Below are positions 54,019 to 62,049 of a stretch of DNA of 64,000 nt, piece by piece. This stretch comes from Catenulispora acidiphila DSM 44928. GTDB taxonomy: Bacteria > Actinomycetota > Actinomycetes > Streptomycetales > Catenulisporaceae. The translations under genes and the position numbers were made by a program. Each line of letters starts with the position of its first letter. The first letter of the stretch is position 1. The notes below the pieces were generated by a model. The model saw only the letters and a list, made by a program, of their open reading frames with translations, did no database searches and was not told the origin of the DNA. The stretch lies in NCBI RefSeq assembly GCF_000024025.1, contig NC_013131.1, positions 7,192,001 to 7,256,000 on the forward strand, in the 5' to 3' direction.

Positions 54019-54770
54019 ACGACTTCAAGGGATTGACCGCCATCGTCACCGGCGGCGCCTCGGGGATCGGCCTGGCCACGGCGAAGCTGCTGCACAGCCG
54101 CGGCGCCGACGTCGCGGTGTTCGACCTCAAGCCTGACGGGCTGCCCGAGGGCATCGTCGGGATCGAGGTCGACGTCACCGACGACAGCCGGGTGGCGTGG
54201 GCCGTGGAGGCCGTGGTCGAGCGGTTCGGGCAGCTGGATGTCGTGGTGAACAACGCCGGCATCCCGGCGATCGGCGACATCACCGGGAACTCCGACGCGG
54301 AGTGGCTCGGGGTGCTGGACGTCAACGTGGTCGGGATGGTGCGGGTCGCGCGGCACGCGCTGCCGCACCTGCGGCGCTCGCCGGCCGCGGCGATCGTCAA
54401 CACGTGCTCGATCGTCGCCTGGGCCGGGATGGCGCAGCGCGTGCTGTACTCGGCGAGCAAGGGCGCGGTCTACGCGCTGACCCTGGCGATGGCTGCGGAC
54501 CACGTCCGCGAGGGCATCCGGGTCAACTGCGTCGCGCCCGGGACGGCCGACACGCCCTGGGTGGACCGGCAGCTCAACGAGCTCCCTGATCCAGAGGCGG
54601 CGCGGGCGGCGATGAACGCCTTCCAGCCCGCGGGGCGTCTGGTGACCGCCGACGAGGTGGCCGGGGCGATCGCGTATCTGGCGAGCCCGCTGTCCGGCGG
54701 CACCGCCGGCACGGTGCTGGCCGTGGACAACGGTATGCACGGTCTGCGGCTGCGGCCGCCGGCGAAGTAG
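54015..54770 (+). CDS. Short-chain dehydrogenase/reductase (second of tandem pair)
   Basis: A 251-residue classical SDR with IVTGGASGIGLATAKLL (about residues 10-26), EVDVTDDS, NNAGIPAIGD, catalytic Ser in NTCSIVAWAGMAQ, YxxxK in YSASKGA and PGTADTPWV. It has the more canonical motifs of the pair, so the upstream copy is probably the diverged one. GTG start overlaps the previous stop. The pair arose by tandem duplication and could act at two different oxidation states of the same scaffold. Confidence 0.87.
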   Translation: MNDFKGLTAIVTGGASGIGLATAKLLHSRGADVAVFDLKPDGLPEGIVGIEVDVTDDSRVAWAVEAVVERFGQLDVVVNNAGIPAIGDITGNSDAEWLGVLDVNVVGMVRVARHALPHLRRSPAAAIVNTCSIVAWAGMAQRVLYSASKGAVYALTLAMAADHVREGIRVNCVAPGTADTPWVDRQLNELPDPEAARAAMNAFQPAGRLVTADEVAGAIAYLASPLSGGTAGTVLAVDNGMHGLRLRPPAK

Positions 54771-54811
54771 GGCGCCTGGTCGGGGCGCGCGCTTGGTAGC
54801 GCCGCCCGAGG

Positions 54812-54914
54812 CGCGGTGCGCGCGGTGCGCGCGGTAGGCGCGGTAGGCGCGGTAGGCGCGGTAGGCGCGGTAGGCGCGGTAGGCGCGGTAGGCGCGGTAG
54901 GCGCGGTAGGCGCG
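54812..54914 (+). repeat. 9-bp tandem repeat (GCGCGGTAG)
   Basis: About eleven copies of GCGCGGTAG (first copies GCGCGGTGC) fill the gap between the second SDR and the next gene, ending 35 bases before its start. The unit lies in the 5' leader of the downstream gene or between operons. Ten copies are nearly identical, so copy number probably varies between strains. Confidence 0.9.
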
Positions 54915-54949
54915 GAACAGTAAACCCTCTCTCCAAGGAGCCACACCTC

Positions 54950-56845
54950 ATGCAGCCCGAATCCCATGCTCCAGGCGTCGGGACGGCGACCATGGTGCCC
55001 TCGCCGTTCTCAGTCCTGGACGACACAGCCTCCTATGCTGCGGCCGTTGAGGAGTTCCTCAGCGCGCCCTCGTCCGCGACCGTCCCGGTGTGGACCGGCG
55101 GACGGGCTGACCTCGCAGCCTCCGTCGAGCGTTCGGTCTCCCTATACGGGGAGGTCAGTCGGCCGGTGGCGCGCACGTACGGCATCGTGCTCAAGCCCGA
55201 GGCGCTGCCGGCCGGTCTGGTCTCGCTGATCGCGCCGTGCGCGCGCACCTGGCTCGGCGAGGACGAGCTCGGTGCGGCGCTGCTCGACGAGCTTTGGGCG
55301 CGGCAGACCGACGGCGGCGTGTACACGCTGCTGATCGCCGGGCTCTACGAGCACTTCACGGTGGATCTCATCTGGCCGCTGGTGCGGGCCGCGGCGCGGC
55401 GGCCGGAGGTGCGGCTGACGTTCCTCACCGGCCGGGACGCGGCTTCGCTGGCGTGGTTCACGGCGAAGCAGTACGTCCACACCGCCTCCGACGTGCGCGA
55501 GCTCGGGATGTTCACCGGCGTCGACCGGGGGTTCGTCCACAGCGGCGTCCACGTGCGCGACGAGCGCGGGCTCGAGACCGCGGACGTCAAGACCGAGATC
55601 TTGGACACCCGCTGGCGGCGGCTGTTCCTGCAGGGGCATGGCAAGGACGACTCGCTGAACCTCGCCGACTTCACCATCTGCGGGCTGAACGAGGCGGTGG
55701 CGCGCGACAACGCGCTCATCGCGCCGATCTGCGCCACGACAGGGCTCTGTTACAAGCCCATGGACAAGCTGATCCAGCTGCGGGACGTGCGGGCGGCGGA
55801 GGTCGTGCTGAGCTCGTGCAACAACAGCCCGTTCTCCGACGCGGCGGTCTACGACCCGAAGTACCAGCTGATGCTGAACGCGATCGACGGGACCGCGAAG
55901 GACATCGTGGGCGCGATCTCGGTGCACGACTCGGGGCGCGCGGAGAACAGCGCGTGGACGCAGGCCGCCTTGGCGCACGCCTCCTCGGTCAGCGCGCTCA
56001 ACACGAGCATCGGCAAGGCGGAGGCGTTCCCCGCCTACGTGCACTTCGGCATGGGCGACGACACGGGAGTCGCGCCGGAGCCGCCGGACATCGCGCCGGA
56101 ACCACTGCTGCTCACCACCGCCGCGCGCCTCACCGCGTACCTGGCCGGCGGACTGCTGTCCCCCAACAACCCGCTGCGCACCCGCTTCGGCAAGCTCGCG
56201 GCGAAGGTCGAGAACCAGGTCAGCCGCCGCGACCTGGCAGTCCACCAGGACCGCACCGCGACGCTGCGCAGCCTGGTCGACGACCTGCAATCGCTGGACA
56301 TGGCGGTGGCGACGCAGTTCGTGAAGGACCCCGACAACGAACTGAGCAACTGCTTCGCCTACTTCGGCGACCGCAGCCGCATCGACATGGACTCCATCAG
56401 CCACATCCGCTGCCAATGCGGCCGCCCCGCCGAACGCTACATCCGGCGCAGCCTCGTCCCCACCGCCCTGGACACCGAGGGCATCGTCTGCACCCGCTGC
56501 GGCGACGTGGCCTTCCGCCTCCCCAACTCCCCCGCCCTCCTGCTGCACACCGACGAAGTCGCCACCCAGGGCAGCACCCTGCAAGTCCGCGTCGCAGTCC
56601 GCGAAGCCCGCCCCGGCATCCTGCGCGCCGGCCTCTTCTTCGCCGCCTACGGCCGCGAGGAGTGCACCATCACCCCCGACCTGCGCAAGGTCCGCATCGG
56701 CGCGAGCGGCGAAGGCGAGGCGGAGTTCACGCTGACCCTGGCGCCGGACATGGCGTGCCAGGGCTACTACATGACCGCCTACGCGGTGCAGGACCTGGCC
56801 GTGTCGATCGCGCGGCGGAACTTCGGGGTCGTGCCTGCGCGCTGA
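54950..56845 (+). CDS. Unknown protein with caspase-like His/Cys dyad and zinc ribbon
   Basis: A 631-residue soluble protein of no named family that I recognise. The middle third has the clan CD (caspase/gingipain/CHAT) pattern: hydrophobic strand then His-Gly in LFLQGHGKDDSLNL (His230), and hydrophobic strand then Ser-Cys in EVVLSSCNNSPFSDA (Cys290). Upstream, YTLLIAGLYEHFTVDLIWPLV and RLTFLTGRDAASL suit the preceding Rossmann-like strands. A four-Cys site follows, CQC at 488-490 and CTRC at 514-517, then a beta-rich C-terminal domain (~540-631). AAGGAG precedes the ATG at 54950. It may be a protease or an acyl-transfer enzyme acting on the carrier or product; function is inferred only. Confidence 0.65.
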   Translation: MQPESHAPGVGTATMVPSPFSVLDDTASYAAAVEEFLSAPSSATVPVWTGGRADLAASVERSVSLYGEVSRPVARTYGIVLKPEALPAGLVSLIAPCARTWLGEDELGAALLDELWARQTDGGVYTLLIAGLYEHFTVDLIWPLVRAAARRPEVRLTFLTGRDAASLAWFTAKQYVHTASDVRELGMFTGVDRGFVHSGVHVRDERGLETADVKTEILDTRWRRLFLQGHGKDDSLNLADFTICGLNEAVARDNALIAPICATTGLCYKPMDKLIQLRDVRAAEVVLSSCNNSPFSDAAVYDPKYQLMLNAIDGTAKDIVGAISVHDSGRAENSAWTQAALAHASSVSALNTSIGKAEAFPAYVHFGMGDDTGVAPEPPDIAPEPLLLTTAARLTAYLAGGLLSPNNPLRTRFGKLAAKVENQVSRRDLAVHQDRTATLRSLVDDLQSLDMAVATQFVKDPDNELSNCFAYFGDRSRIDMDSISHIRCQCGRPAERYIRRSLVPTALDTEGIVCTRCGDVAFRLPNSPALLLHTDEVATQGSTLQVRVAVREARPGILRAGLFFAAYGREECTITPDLRKVRIGASGEGEAEFTLTLAPDMACQGYYMTAYAVQDLAVSIARRNFGVVPAR

Positions 56846-56904
56846 GTGGCCCGAGTGGGATGGCGGTGGCGGCGTGGGGCGACCTGCGCCGCCACTGGTT
56901 TGTG

Positions 56905-57095
56905 GTGGGGGTGAGTGGCTAGGTGCGGGCTGTTTGTGAGCTTTTAAAAGCTTTTTACGGCTTCGCGCGGGTGTTGATGGCCTCGCAGGGGGCGCAGTTC
57001 GGTGGGTCGTGTCCGGGTTGCGCTGGCGGCCGGCGGTGGAGACCGTGCACAATCGCGCGCCGGTCCGAATCATTGCGCACACGTTATGGTGGGAA
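56905..57095 (-). repeat. Left arm of a ~190-bp imperfect inverted repeat
   Basis: The reverse complement of this stretch aligns with 57305-57500. Shared blocks in order are CCGCCGGCCGCCAGCGC, CCACCGAACTGCG, CCCCTGCGAGGCCATCAA and CGCGAAGCCGTAAA. It lies in the 710-base gap after the caspase-like gene, which contains no convincing gene. It could be one half of a miniature mobile element or a dispersed repeat. Confidence 0.7.
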
Positions 57096-57304
57096 AATTT
57101 CGTTCGACTTGATACCGCCAGGCCGAAATGATTCCGTCTACGGCGACGACGCAACGGGGAATCCGGGACTAGGGCGACCACAAGCAACAACAATCGGCAG
57201 CAGACAGCGCGACCACCCCTCCCCGGAGCGAGTGCCGCTCGCCGCGAAGGCGCCGCGGAGGCCCTGCTTTTGATTTCTGGTGCCCACCAAACACGGCAGA
57301 CACC

Positions 57305-57500
57305 CGCCAGCCCCAATGTATGCGCAGTGACTCGGGCTGGTGCGCGGTCACGGGCACGAAATGCCGCCGGCCGCCAGCGCTATCCAGCACACACCACCGA
57401 ACTGCGTCCCCTGCGAGGCCATCAAACCGTGCGCGAAGCCGTAAAGAATGCCTTTGAAACCACCAACAAACCGCACCAAAAACAACCCACCGCACCCACC
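57305..57500 (+). repeat. Right arm of the imperfect inverted repeat
   Basis: Partner of 56905-57095 in opposite orientation, separated by about 210 bases of lower-GC sequence. Similarity extends over at least 170 bases with small indels. Both arms include CCCTGCGAGGCCATCAA and CGAAGCCGTAAA. No flanking target duplication is obvious by eye. Confidence 0.7.
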
Positions 57501-57502
57501 AC

Positions 57503-57539
57503 AAAAAAGGTCCCCTGCGCATTTGCGGCAGAGGACCTT
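57503..57539 (-). terminator. Rho-independent-type terminator of the desaturase-like gene
   Basis: AAGGTCCCCTGCG and CGGCAGAGGACCTT pair around a CATTTG loop (57507-57539). On the minus strand the hairpin is followed by TTTTTT (57508-57503 complement), the classic layout, 17 bases after the stop at 57556. Confidence 0.8.
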
Positions 57540-57555
57540 GCGGTGCGGAGTACCG

Positions 57556-58692
57556 TCACCCGACGTCGGCGGTCTCGCGCCAGTGCTCGGCGGCGGCCGT
57601 CGGGTCGAGGGTGGGGGCTTCGGCGGCGAGGAGCATCAGGCGGGCGAAGGTGGGGCTGGCGGCTGCGGGGTCGCCGCCGGCTTTGCGCCATTGGCGGTAT
57701 TTGGCGGCGTAGCTGATGACCGTCTCCTTGTCGCGGCGGGAGTGGGGGCGGGTGAAGGCGCCGGCCCAGAGGCCGTCCCAGGCGGCGTAGCCGGGGTCGC
57801 GGAGCATGACGCGGTGGGCTCGGGCGAGGTTCCAGTGGGGGATGCCGGTGTTCAGGTGGTGGACCAGGTGGTAGCGGTCGTTGTGGCGGCTGATCAGGAA
57901 CCATTCGAGGAAGCGGCCGTGGCGGTTGCGGGTCAGCAGGAGCGGTTGCTTCTCGCTTTCGGGCATCGGGTAGTGCTCGGAGAGTTCGGCGAGCCAGCCG
58001 ATGGCGGCGTTGGTGGTCAGGAGGGGGACGAACCAGAACAGGGCCAGTTGCGGGAGCCAGCCGAACCAGGCGCACAGGCCGATGATGGCGGTCCACTGGG
58101 TGAGCAGGACTATGCGTTCGGTGCGCAGGGATATGGGGACTGAGACCGTGTTCTTGGAGCCGTCGTAGAAGATGCGCTCGCGGGCGACGTAGCCGATGTA
58201 GTCGACGGTGCGCAGACCCAGGACCGACAGGATCAGGTCCTTGTAGAAGAAGTGGCGGTCGGAGCGTTCGATGTCGTACAGGCCGCACTCGATGTGGAAG
58301 CTGTAGTCGGGATCGTCCTTGGCATCGCCCAGGTTGCGGTGGTGGTTGCCCACATGCGAACTGCGATAGGGCCCGTACAGGTGCCAGACCAGGTAGCCGG
58401 CGAAGACCGAGCCGCCGATCAGGTTCAGCGTCTTGTTCCGGGCGAGCACCTTGTGCGAGGACTCGTGCAGGAAGTGCGCCATGAAGCGCTGCGTGGAGCC
58501 GATCACGATGAGCGCCACCGGATAGAACCAGTACGAGCCGGCGACGCACAGCGCGACGGAGGCGGCGATCAGCGCGTACTCGAAGAGGATCGCCAGCGGG
58601 CCGTGGTAGTCGTCGAGACGGCACAGTTCCCGGAGTTCCTTTTTCACCCCGGGATCCAGCCGATCGAAATTCAGTTGCTCGATTGCGGACAT
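57556..58692 (-). CDS. Fatty acid desaturase-like membrane di-iron enzyme
   Basis: A 378-residue membrane protein with helix pairs (ALIAASVALCVAGSYWFYPVALIVIG and LLTQWTAIIGLCAWFGWLPQLALFWFVPLLTT) and three histidine boxes: HFLHESSH, HVGNHH and HLVHH. The boxes bind the di-iron centre of PF00487 desaturases and hydroxylases. ATG at 58692 (MSAIEQLNFDRL) is chosen; the frame continues 43 codons upstream into the divergent promoter. Substrates in secondary metabolism can be carrier-bound amino acids as well as lipids, so it may desaturate or hydroxylate a precursor. It is divergent from the ATP-grasp ligase gene and has a strong terminator. Confidence 0.85.
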   Translation of the reverse strand: MSAIEQLNFDRLDPGVKKELRELCRLDDYHGPLAILFEYALIAASVALCVAGSYWFYPVALIVIGSTQRFMAHFLHESSHKVLARNKTLNLIGGSVFAGYLVWHLYGPYRSSHVGNHHRNLGDAKDDPDYSFHIECGLYDIERSDRHFFYKDLILSVLGLRTVDYIGYVARERIFYDGSKNTVSVPISLRTERIVLLTQWTAIIGLCAWFGWLPQLALFWFVPLLTTNAAIGWLAELSEHYPMPESEKQPLLLTRNRHGRFLEWFLISRHNDRYHLVHHLNTGIPHWNLARAHRVMLRDPGYAAWDGLWAGAFTRPHSRRDKETVISYAAKYRQWRKAGGDPAAASPTFARLMLLAAEAPTLDPTAAAEHWRETADVG

Positions 58693-58891
58693 GCCCGTCC
58701 TTCGGTCGGTTCGCGAAATATGATGCGTTCTTTTCGGATGACGGCGTCGTCGCAAGGACGCTACGCGCCCGAAGGCGCTGTATTCGTCCGCGACAGGTTC
58801 ATCCGCAGTGGCGCATCGCATTTACCGCGCTCCGCGAGGCTACTCACCCTGCTTATTCAGTCCGGACTTCTCGCGTGCGAACCTCAATGGC

Positions 58892-60097
58892 ATGAAATCC
58901 GTGCTCATCCTCTCCTGGAAAGCCATAGGCAACGTGGCGCCCGCGGTCAAGGAACTGCGGGCCCGAGATCTGCGGCCGGTCCTGGTCTCCAATCTCCCGG
59001 ACGACCCCAACGCCATCCTGTGCGACGAGCACGTCGTCTTCGACTGGGACCGCGAGCAGCTCCCGGCTCTCCTGGCCCGCCTCGACGAGCGCGCCCTGGA
59101 CCTGGTCGGCGCCGTCAACATGGTCGAGAAGCTGATCGGCTGGCACCACGCGGTCACCGCGCACTACGGCCTGCCCGGCGGCGACGCCGGCCGCCTCGCG
59201 ATCGCGAGCAAGACCGCGGTCCGGGACCGGATGCGGGCCCTGGGCCTGTCGGACATCAAGTACGCCGGCGAGGCGGACGCGCCCGAGACCGTGGACTTCT
59301 TCCCCGCGATCGTCAAACCCGCGCGCGTGTCAGGAGCCTCATACCTGGTCCGCCGCGTCGACGACCTCGCCGAGTTGCTCGCCTATCGGCAGCAGCTGGC
59401 GGACTCCGGAGCCGGCGACATCGAGATGATCGTCGAGGAGTACCTGTCCGGAACCGAGTTCTCCGTGGACGGCCCGGTAGTCCGCGGCCGCTTCCACCCG
59501 GTCCTCGCGGTGGAGAAGCCCGACCACAACGAGGTCACGCACCACGACGCCGGCCTGGAGTTCCACCCGCCGCAGAGCGACCACGTCCGCGAGGGCGTGC
59601 GCGTCTTGTGCGAGACCGTCAGCACCCTGTGTACCGACCTCGGCCTGGACCAGCTCTGGCTGCACTTCGAAGGACGGAGCTCCGCCGACGGCCGCACCGA
59701 GCTCATCGAGATCAACCCCCGGCCCGGCGGCGGCCAGATCCCCAAAGCGGTCCAGGAGATCAGCGGCATCGACGCGATCGAGGCGGTCGTCTCCATGTCC
59801 CTGGGCGTCTACACACCGGAGAACCTGGGACCGCTGCGCGAGCAGCCGATCATCGGCTGGATGGACGTGGAGGCCTACGAGGTCGGCACGGTCGACGTCG
59901 CCAGCAGCGAAGCCGACTTGCTGGCGCTGCCCGGCGTCATCAACATCAAGCTTCTCAACGGCTTCCAGATCAAGAGCCTGGACATCGAGAACTTCTTCTT
60001 CTCCTTCGCGGTGGTCGCCGATTCGGTCGACCAGCTGCGCGCTCACGCCGCGACCGTCTTGGAGACCCTCGACTATCGCGTCGTGCCGGCGGAGTGA
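58892..60097 (+). CDS. ATP-grasp carboxylate-amine ligase
   Basis: A 401-residue ATP-grasp enzyme. N-terminal domain: MKSVLILSWKAIGNVAPAVKEL; ATP-grasp core: ASKTAVRDRMRALGLSDIKYAG, FPAIVKPARVSGASYLVRRV, MIVEEYLSGTEFSVDG, and metal/ATP site LIEINPRPGGGQIP; C-terminal region GVINIKLLNGFQIKSLDIENFFFSFAVVADS. This matches the L-amino acid ligase/dapdiamide-synthetase-like group, which joins an amino acid to another amine through an acyl-phosphate. ATG at 58892 begins the canonical fold; earlier in-frame starts add 28 nonconserved residues. It probably makes a peptide bond outside the NRPS. Confidence 0.88.
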   Translation: MKSVLILSWKAIGNVAPAVKELRARDLRPVLVSNLPDDPNAILCDEHVVFDWDREQLPALLARLDERALDLVGAVNMVEKLIGWHHAVTAHYGLPGGDAGRLAIASKTAVRDRMRALGLSDIKYAGEADAPETVDFFPAIVKPARVSGASYLVRRVDDLAELLAYRQQLADSGAGDIEMIVEEYLSGTEFSVDGPVVRGRFHPVLAVEKPDHNEVTHHDAGLEFHPPQSDHVREGVRVLCETVSTLCTDLGLDQLWLHFEGRSSADGRTELIEINPRPGGGQIPKAVQEISGIDAIEAVVSMSLGVYTPENLGPLREQPIIGWMDVEAYEVGTVDVASSEADLLALPGVINIKLLNGFQIKSLDIENFFFSFAVVADSVDQLRAHAATVLETLDYRVVPAE

Positions 60098-60121
60098 GCG
60101 CGGAGTACATCAGGGCACATA

Positions 60122-60165
60122 CCACGGCTCCGCGACCCGGAGGGGGGTAGGTCGCGGAGCCGTGG
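60122..60165. terminator. Perfect 16-bp hairpin terminator between convergent genes
   Basis: CCACGGCTCCGCGACC (60122-60137) and GGTCGCGGAGCCGTGG (60150-60165) are exact complements with a 12-base loop. It sits 24 bases after the ATP-grasp stop and 43 bases from the convergent DUF1062 stop, so it can serve both. Confidence 0.85.
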
Positions 60166-60208
60166 AGTCTGTAAAGGATCTGTACTGCCCGTAAAAGATC
60201 TGTGCCGC

Positions 60209-60778
60209 TCAGCGCTTGAGAGTAAACGTGAAGTCGCTGGAGAGCTTCCCTCCCAGTTTGGCCGTCGAGACGACCTTCCCGTCGGCGATCAGCCGGTCGA
60301 CCTCGCTGCGCGACAGACCGCAGCCCTCTGCGATCAGCTTCACCGGACGCACGGGGATCTGCGCCGCGAAGCGGACCGTGACGTCCCTGCCCTCGTGGCT
60401 GACGTGCCCCGGCGCGCCGGTGTCCAGGCGCCACGCGTCGCCCCAGTCGAGCGCGACGCGGTTGCGGTGCCGGACGCCGGGATCCTGCAGTAGTTCGGCG
60501 GCCAGGGTGGTGTCGTTGTCGTGCAGCCGCCGCAGCACCTCGGGCTTTATCGCGCGCACGTTGGTCCGCTCCATGACCGTGAGCTTCGTGGTCTCGCCGC
60601 AGCCGATGCACAGCGCCAGGAGCCAGACGTCGAGGAGCTTGTGGTTCGCGTTGACGCGGAATTTGCCGTTCGCCCGGAAGGTTTCCGAGCCGCACACATG
60701 GCAGATCCGGCGAATGAGCGGCAGTCCGACGGGCTCGATCACCCAATTCTCGGGCACGGGAAACACACCCTGTTCCAT
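60209..60778 (-). CDS. DUF1062 family protein
   Basis: A 189-residue protein with two CxxC pairs (CHVCGSETFRANGKFRVNANHKLLDVWLLALCIGCGET, about residues 27-62) forming a zinc ribbon, a central helical region (LRRLHDNDTTLAAELLQDPGVRHRN), and a C-terminal segment LSRSEVDRLIADGKVVS resembling an S4/HTH-like RNA or DNA contact. This is the DUF1062 family, widespread and uncharacterised. Start ATG at 60778; the upstream 200 bases separate it from the LysY-like gene. It may be an unrelated resident within the cluster or a small regulator. Confidence 0.75.
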   Translation of the reverse strand: MEQGVFPVPENWVIEPVGLPLIRRICHVCGSETFRANGKFRVNANHKLLDVWLLALCIGCGETTKLTVMERTNVRAIKPEVLRRLHDNDTTLAAELLQDPGVRHRNRVALDWGDAWRLDTGAPGHVSHEGRDVTVRFAAQIPVRPVKLIAEGCGLSRSEVDRLIADGKVVSTAKLGGKLSSDFTFTLKR

Positions 60779-60880
60779 TGCTAGACGATTACTACCGCAG
60801 GCTACGAAGCACCGTCGTCCAGCACGTCAGCACAAAGATGATCTGCGACTACGCGCGGCGTTGACGTTCCCGCGCCGCGG

Positions 60881-60897
60881 GTAAGCGTCATGCTTAC
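60881..60897. promoter_or_regulatory. Small palindrome upstream of the LysY-like gene
   Basis: GTAAGC (60881-60886) and GCTTAC (60892-60897) form a perfect 6-bp dyad with spacer GTCAT, about 80 bases before the start at 60977 and just after a TTGACG -35-like hexamer (60861-60866). It may be an operator for the lysY-lysZ-cysC-cysD operon. Confidence 0.4.
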
Positions 60898-60976
60898 GAA
60901 CGTCAGTCCGGCATTCCCTTCGAAATGCGTTTGTCGCGGACGCCGACGACGCCGATCGCCCCGTAATTTCCTTGCC

Positions 60977-62008
60977 ATGGTGCGAGTGACGGTGGCCGGT
61001 GCGGCCGGCTATATCGGCGGGGAATTGCTGCGGCTGCTGCTGGGACATCCCGAGATCGAGGTGGTCGGCGCGGTGTCGTCCCGGTTCCCGGGCCGGCGGA
61101 TCGACGGCGTGCATCCGAATCTGCGCTCTGCCACCGATCTGTCCTTCTGCGCGACCGAGGACGTCCCCGAAAGCGACGCGGTGTTCCTGGCGCTGCCGCA
61201 CCGGGTCGCGATGACCCAGATCGAGCAGTGGACGCAGCGCTCGAAGCTCGTCATCGACCTGACCGGGGACTTCCGGCTCGACGACACCGCGGTCTACGAG
61301 CGCTACTACGACGAAGAGCATCAGGCTCCGCATTTGCTGGACGAGTTCACCCCCGGCCTTCCGGAGTTGTATCGCGACCAGCTGCGCACCGCGGACCTGA
61401 TCAGCGTTCCCGGCTGCATGGCCACCGCCGGCGTGCTCGCGCTGTATCCCTTGGTGGCGCACGATCTGATCGATCCGGAGCAGGGCGCGCAGTTCGACGC
61501 CCGCACCGGGTCCAGCGGCTCGGGCGCGACCGCCGGACCGGCCAACCTGCACGCCGAACGCAGCGGCGCGATGCGCGTGTTCGCCCCCACCCGACACCGG
61601 CACGAGGCGGAGATCTCCCGGCATCTGGGCCTGTCCGCGGCGATGACGGCGACCGGAGTCGAGGCGGTGCGCGGCGCTCAGAGCCTGTGCCACGCCACGC
61701 TGCGCGAAGGTGTGGACGAGCAACAAGTCCGGCGCGCGTTCCGCCGGCAGTACTCCGCCGAACCCTTCGTCCGCGTCGTGGCGCACCAGCGCGGCATCCA
61801 CCGCTACCCCGACCCGAAGATCCTGCTCGGCTCCAACTTCTGCGACGTCGGCTTCGCCGTGGACGCCGACACCGGCCGGCTGACCACGATCGCGGCCCTG
61901 GACAACCTCGTCAAAGGCGGCGCCGGCAACGCCCTGCAATGCCTCAACATCCGCCTGGGCCTGCCCGAGACCCTCGGCCTGTCTTTCCCCGGCCTGCACC
62001 CGCTGTAG
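60977..62008 (+). CDS. lysY: LysY/ArgC-type N-acyl-glutamyl-phosphate reductase
   Basis: A 343-residue NADPH-dependent reductase. The Rossmann motif is VTVAGAAGYIGGELLRLLLGHPEIEVVGAVSS (about residues 4-35); the catalytic Cys is in VPGCMATAGVLALYPL (about residue 145), in the GCxATA form of the LysY group rather than the GCNPTA of plain ArgC. It reduces the carrier-bound glutamyl phosphate to the semialdehyde, the transketolase acceptor. ATG at 60977 starts the conserved domain; the frame is open 29 codons upstream without homology. It is followed at 41 bases by the kinase, so the two are an operon out of normal reaction order. Confidence 0.9.
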   Translation: MVRVTVAGAAGYIGGELLRLLLGHPEIEVVGAVSSRFPGRRIDGVHPNLRSATDLSFCATEDVPESDAVFLALPHRVAMTQIEQWTQRSKLVIDLTGDFRLDDTAVYERYYDEEHQAPHLLDEFTPGLPELYRDQLRTADLISVPGCMATAGVLALYPLVAHDLIDPEQGAQFDARTGSSGSGATAGPANLHAERSGAMRVFAPTRHRHEAEISRHLGLSAAMTATGVEAVRGAQSLCHATLREGVDEQQVRRAFRRQYSAEPFVRVVAHQRGIHRYPDPKILLGSNFCDVGFAVDADTGRLTTIAALDNLVKGGAGNALQCLNIRLGLPETLGLSFPGLHPL

Positions 62009-62049
62009 GCCGTGGGCCCAAGGAGCAGGCCCGGCCAACCGGAGAAACC

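Noticed and set aside
55142-57316. Open frame of 724 codons on the minus strand
   Set aside because: Mostly antisense to the caspase-like gene, whose motifs and ribosome site support the plus strand. Only its start region is of note because it exposes the inverted repeat.
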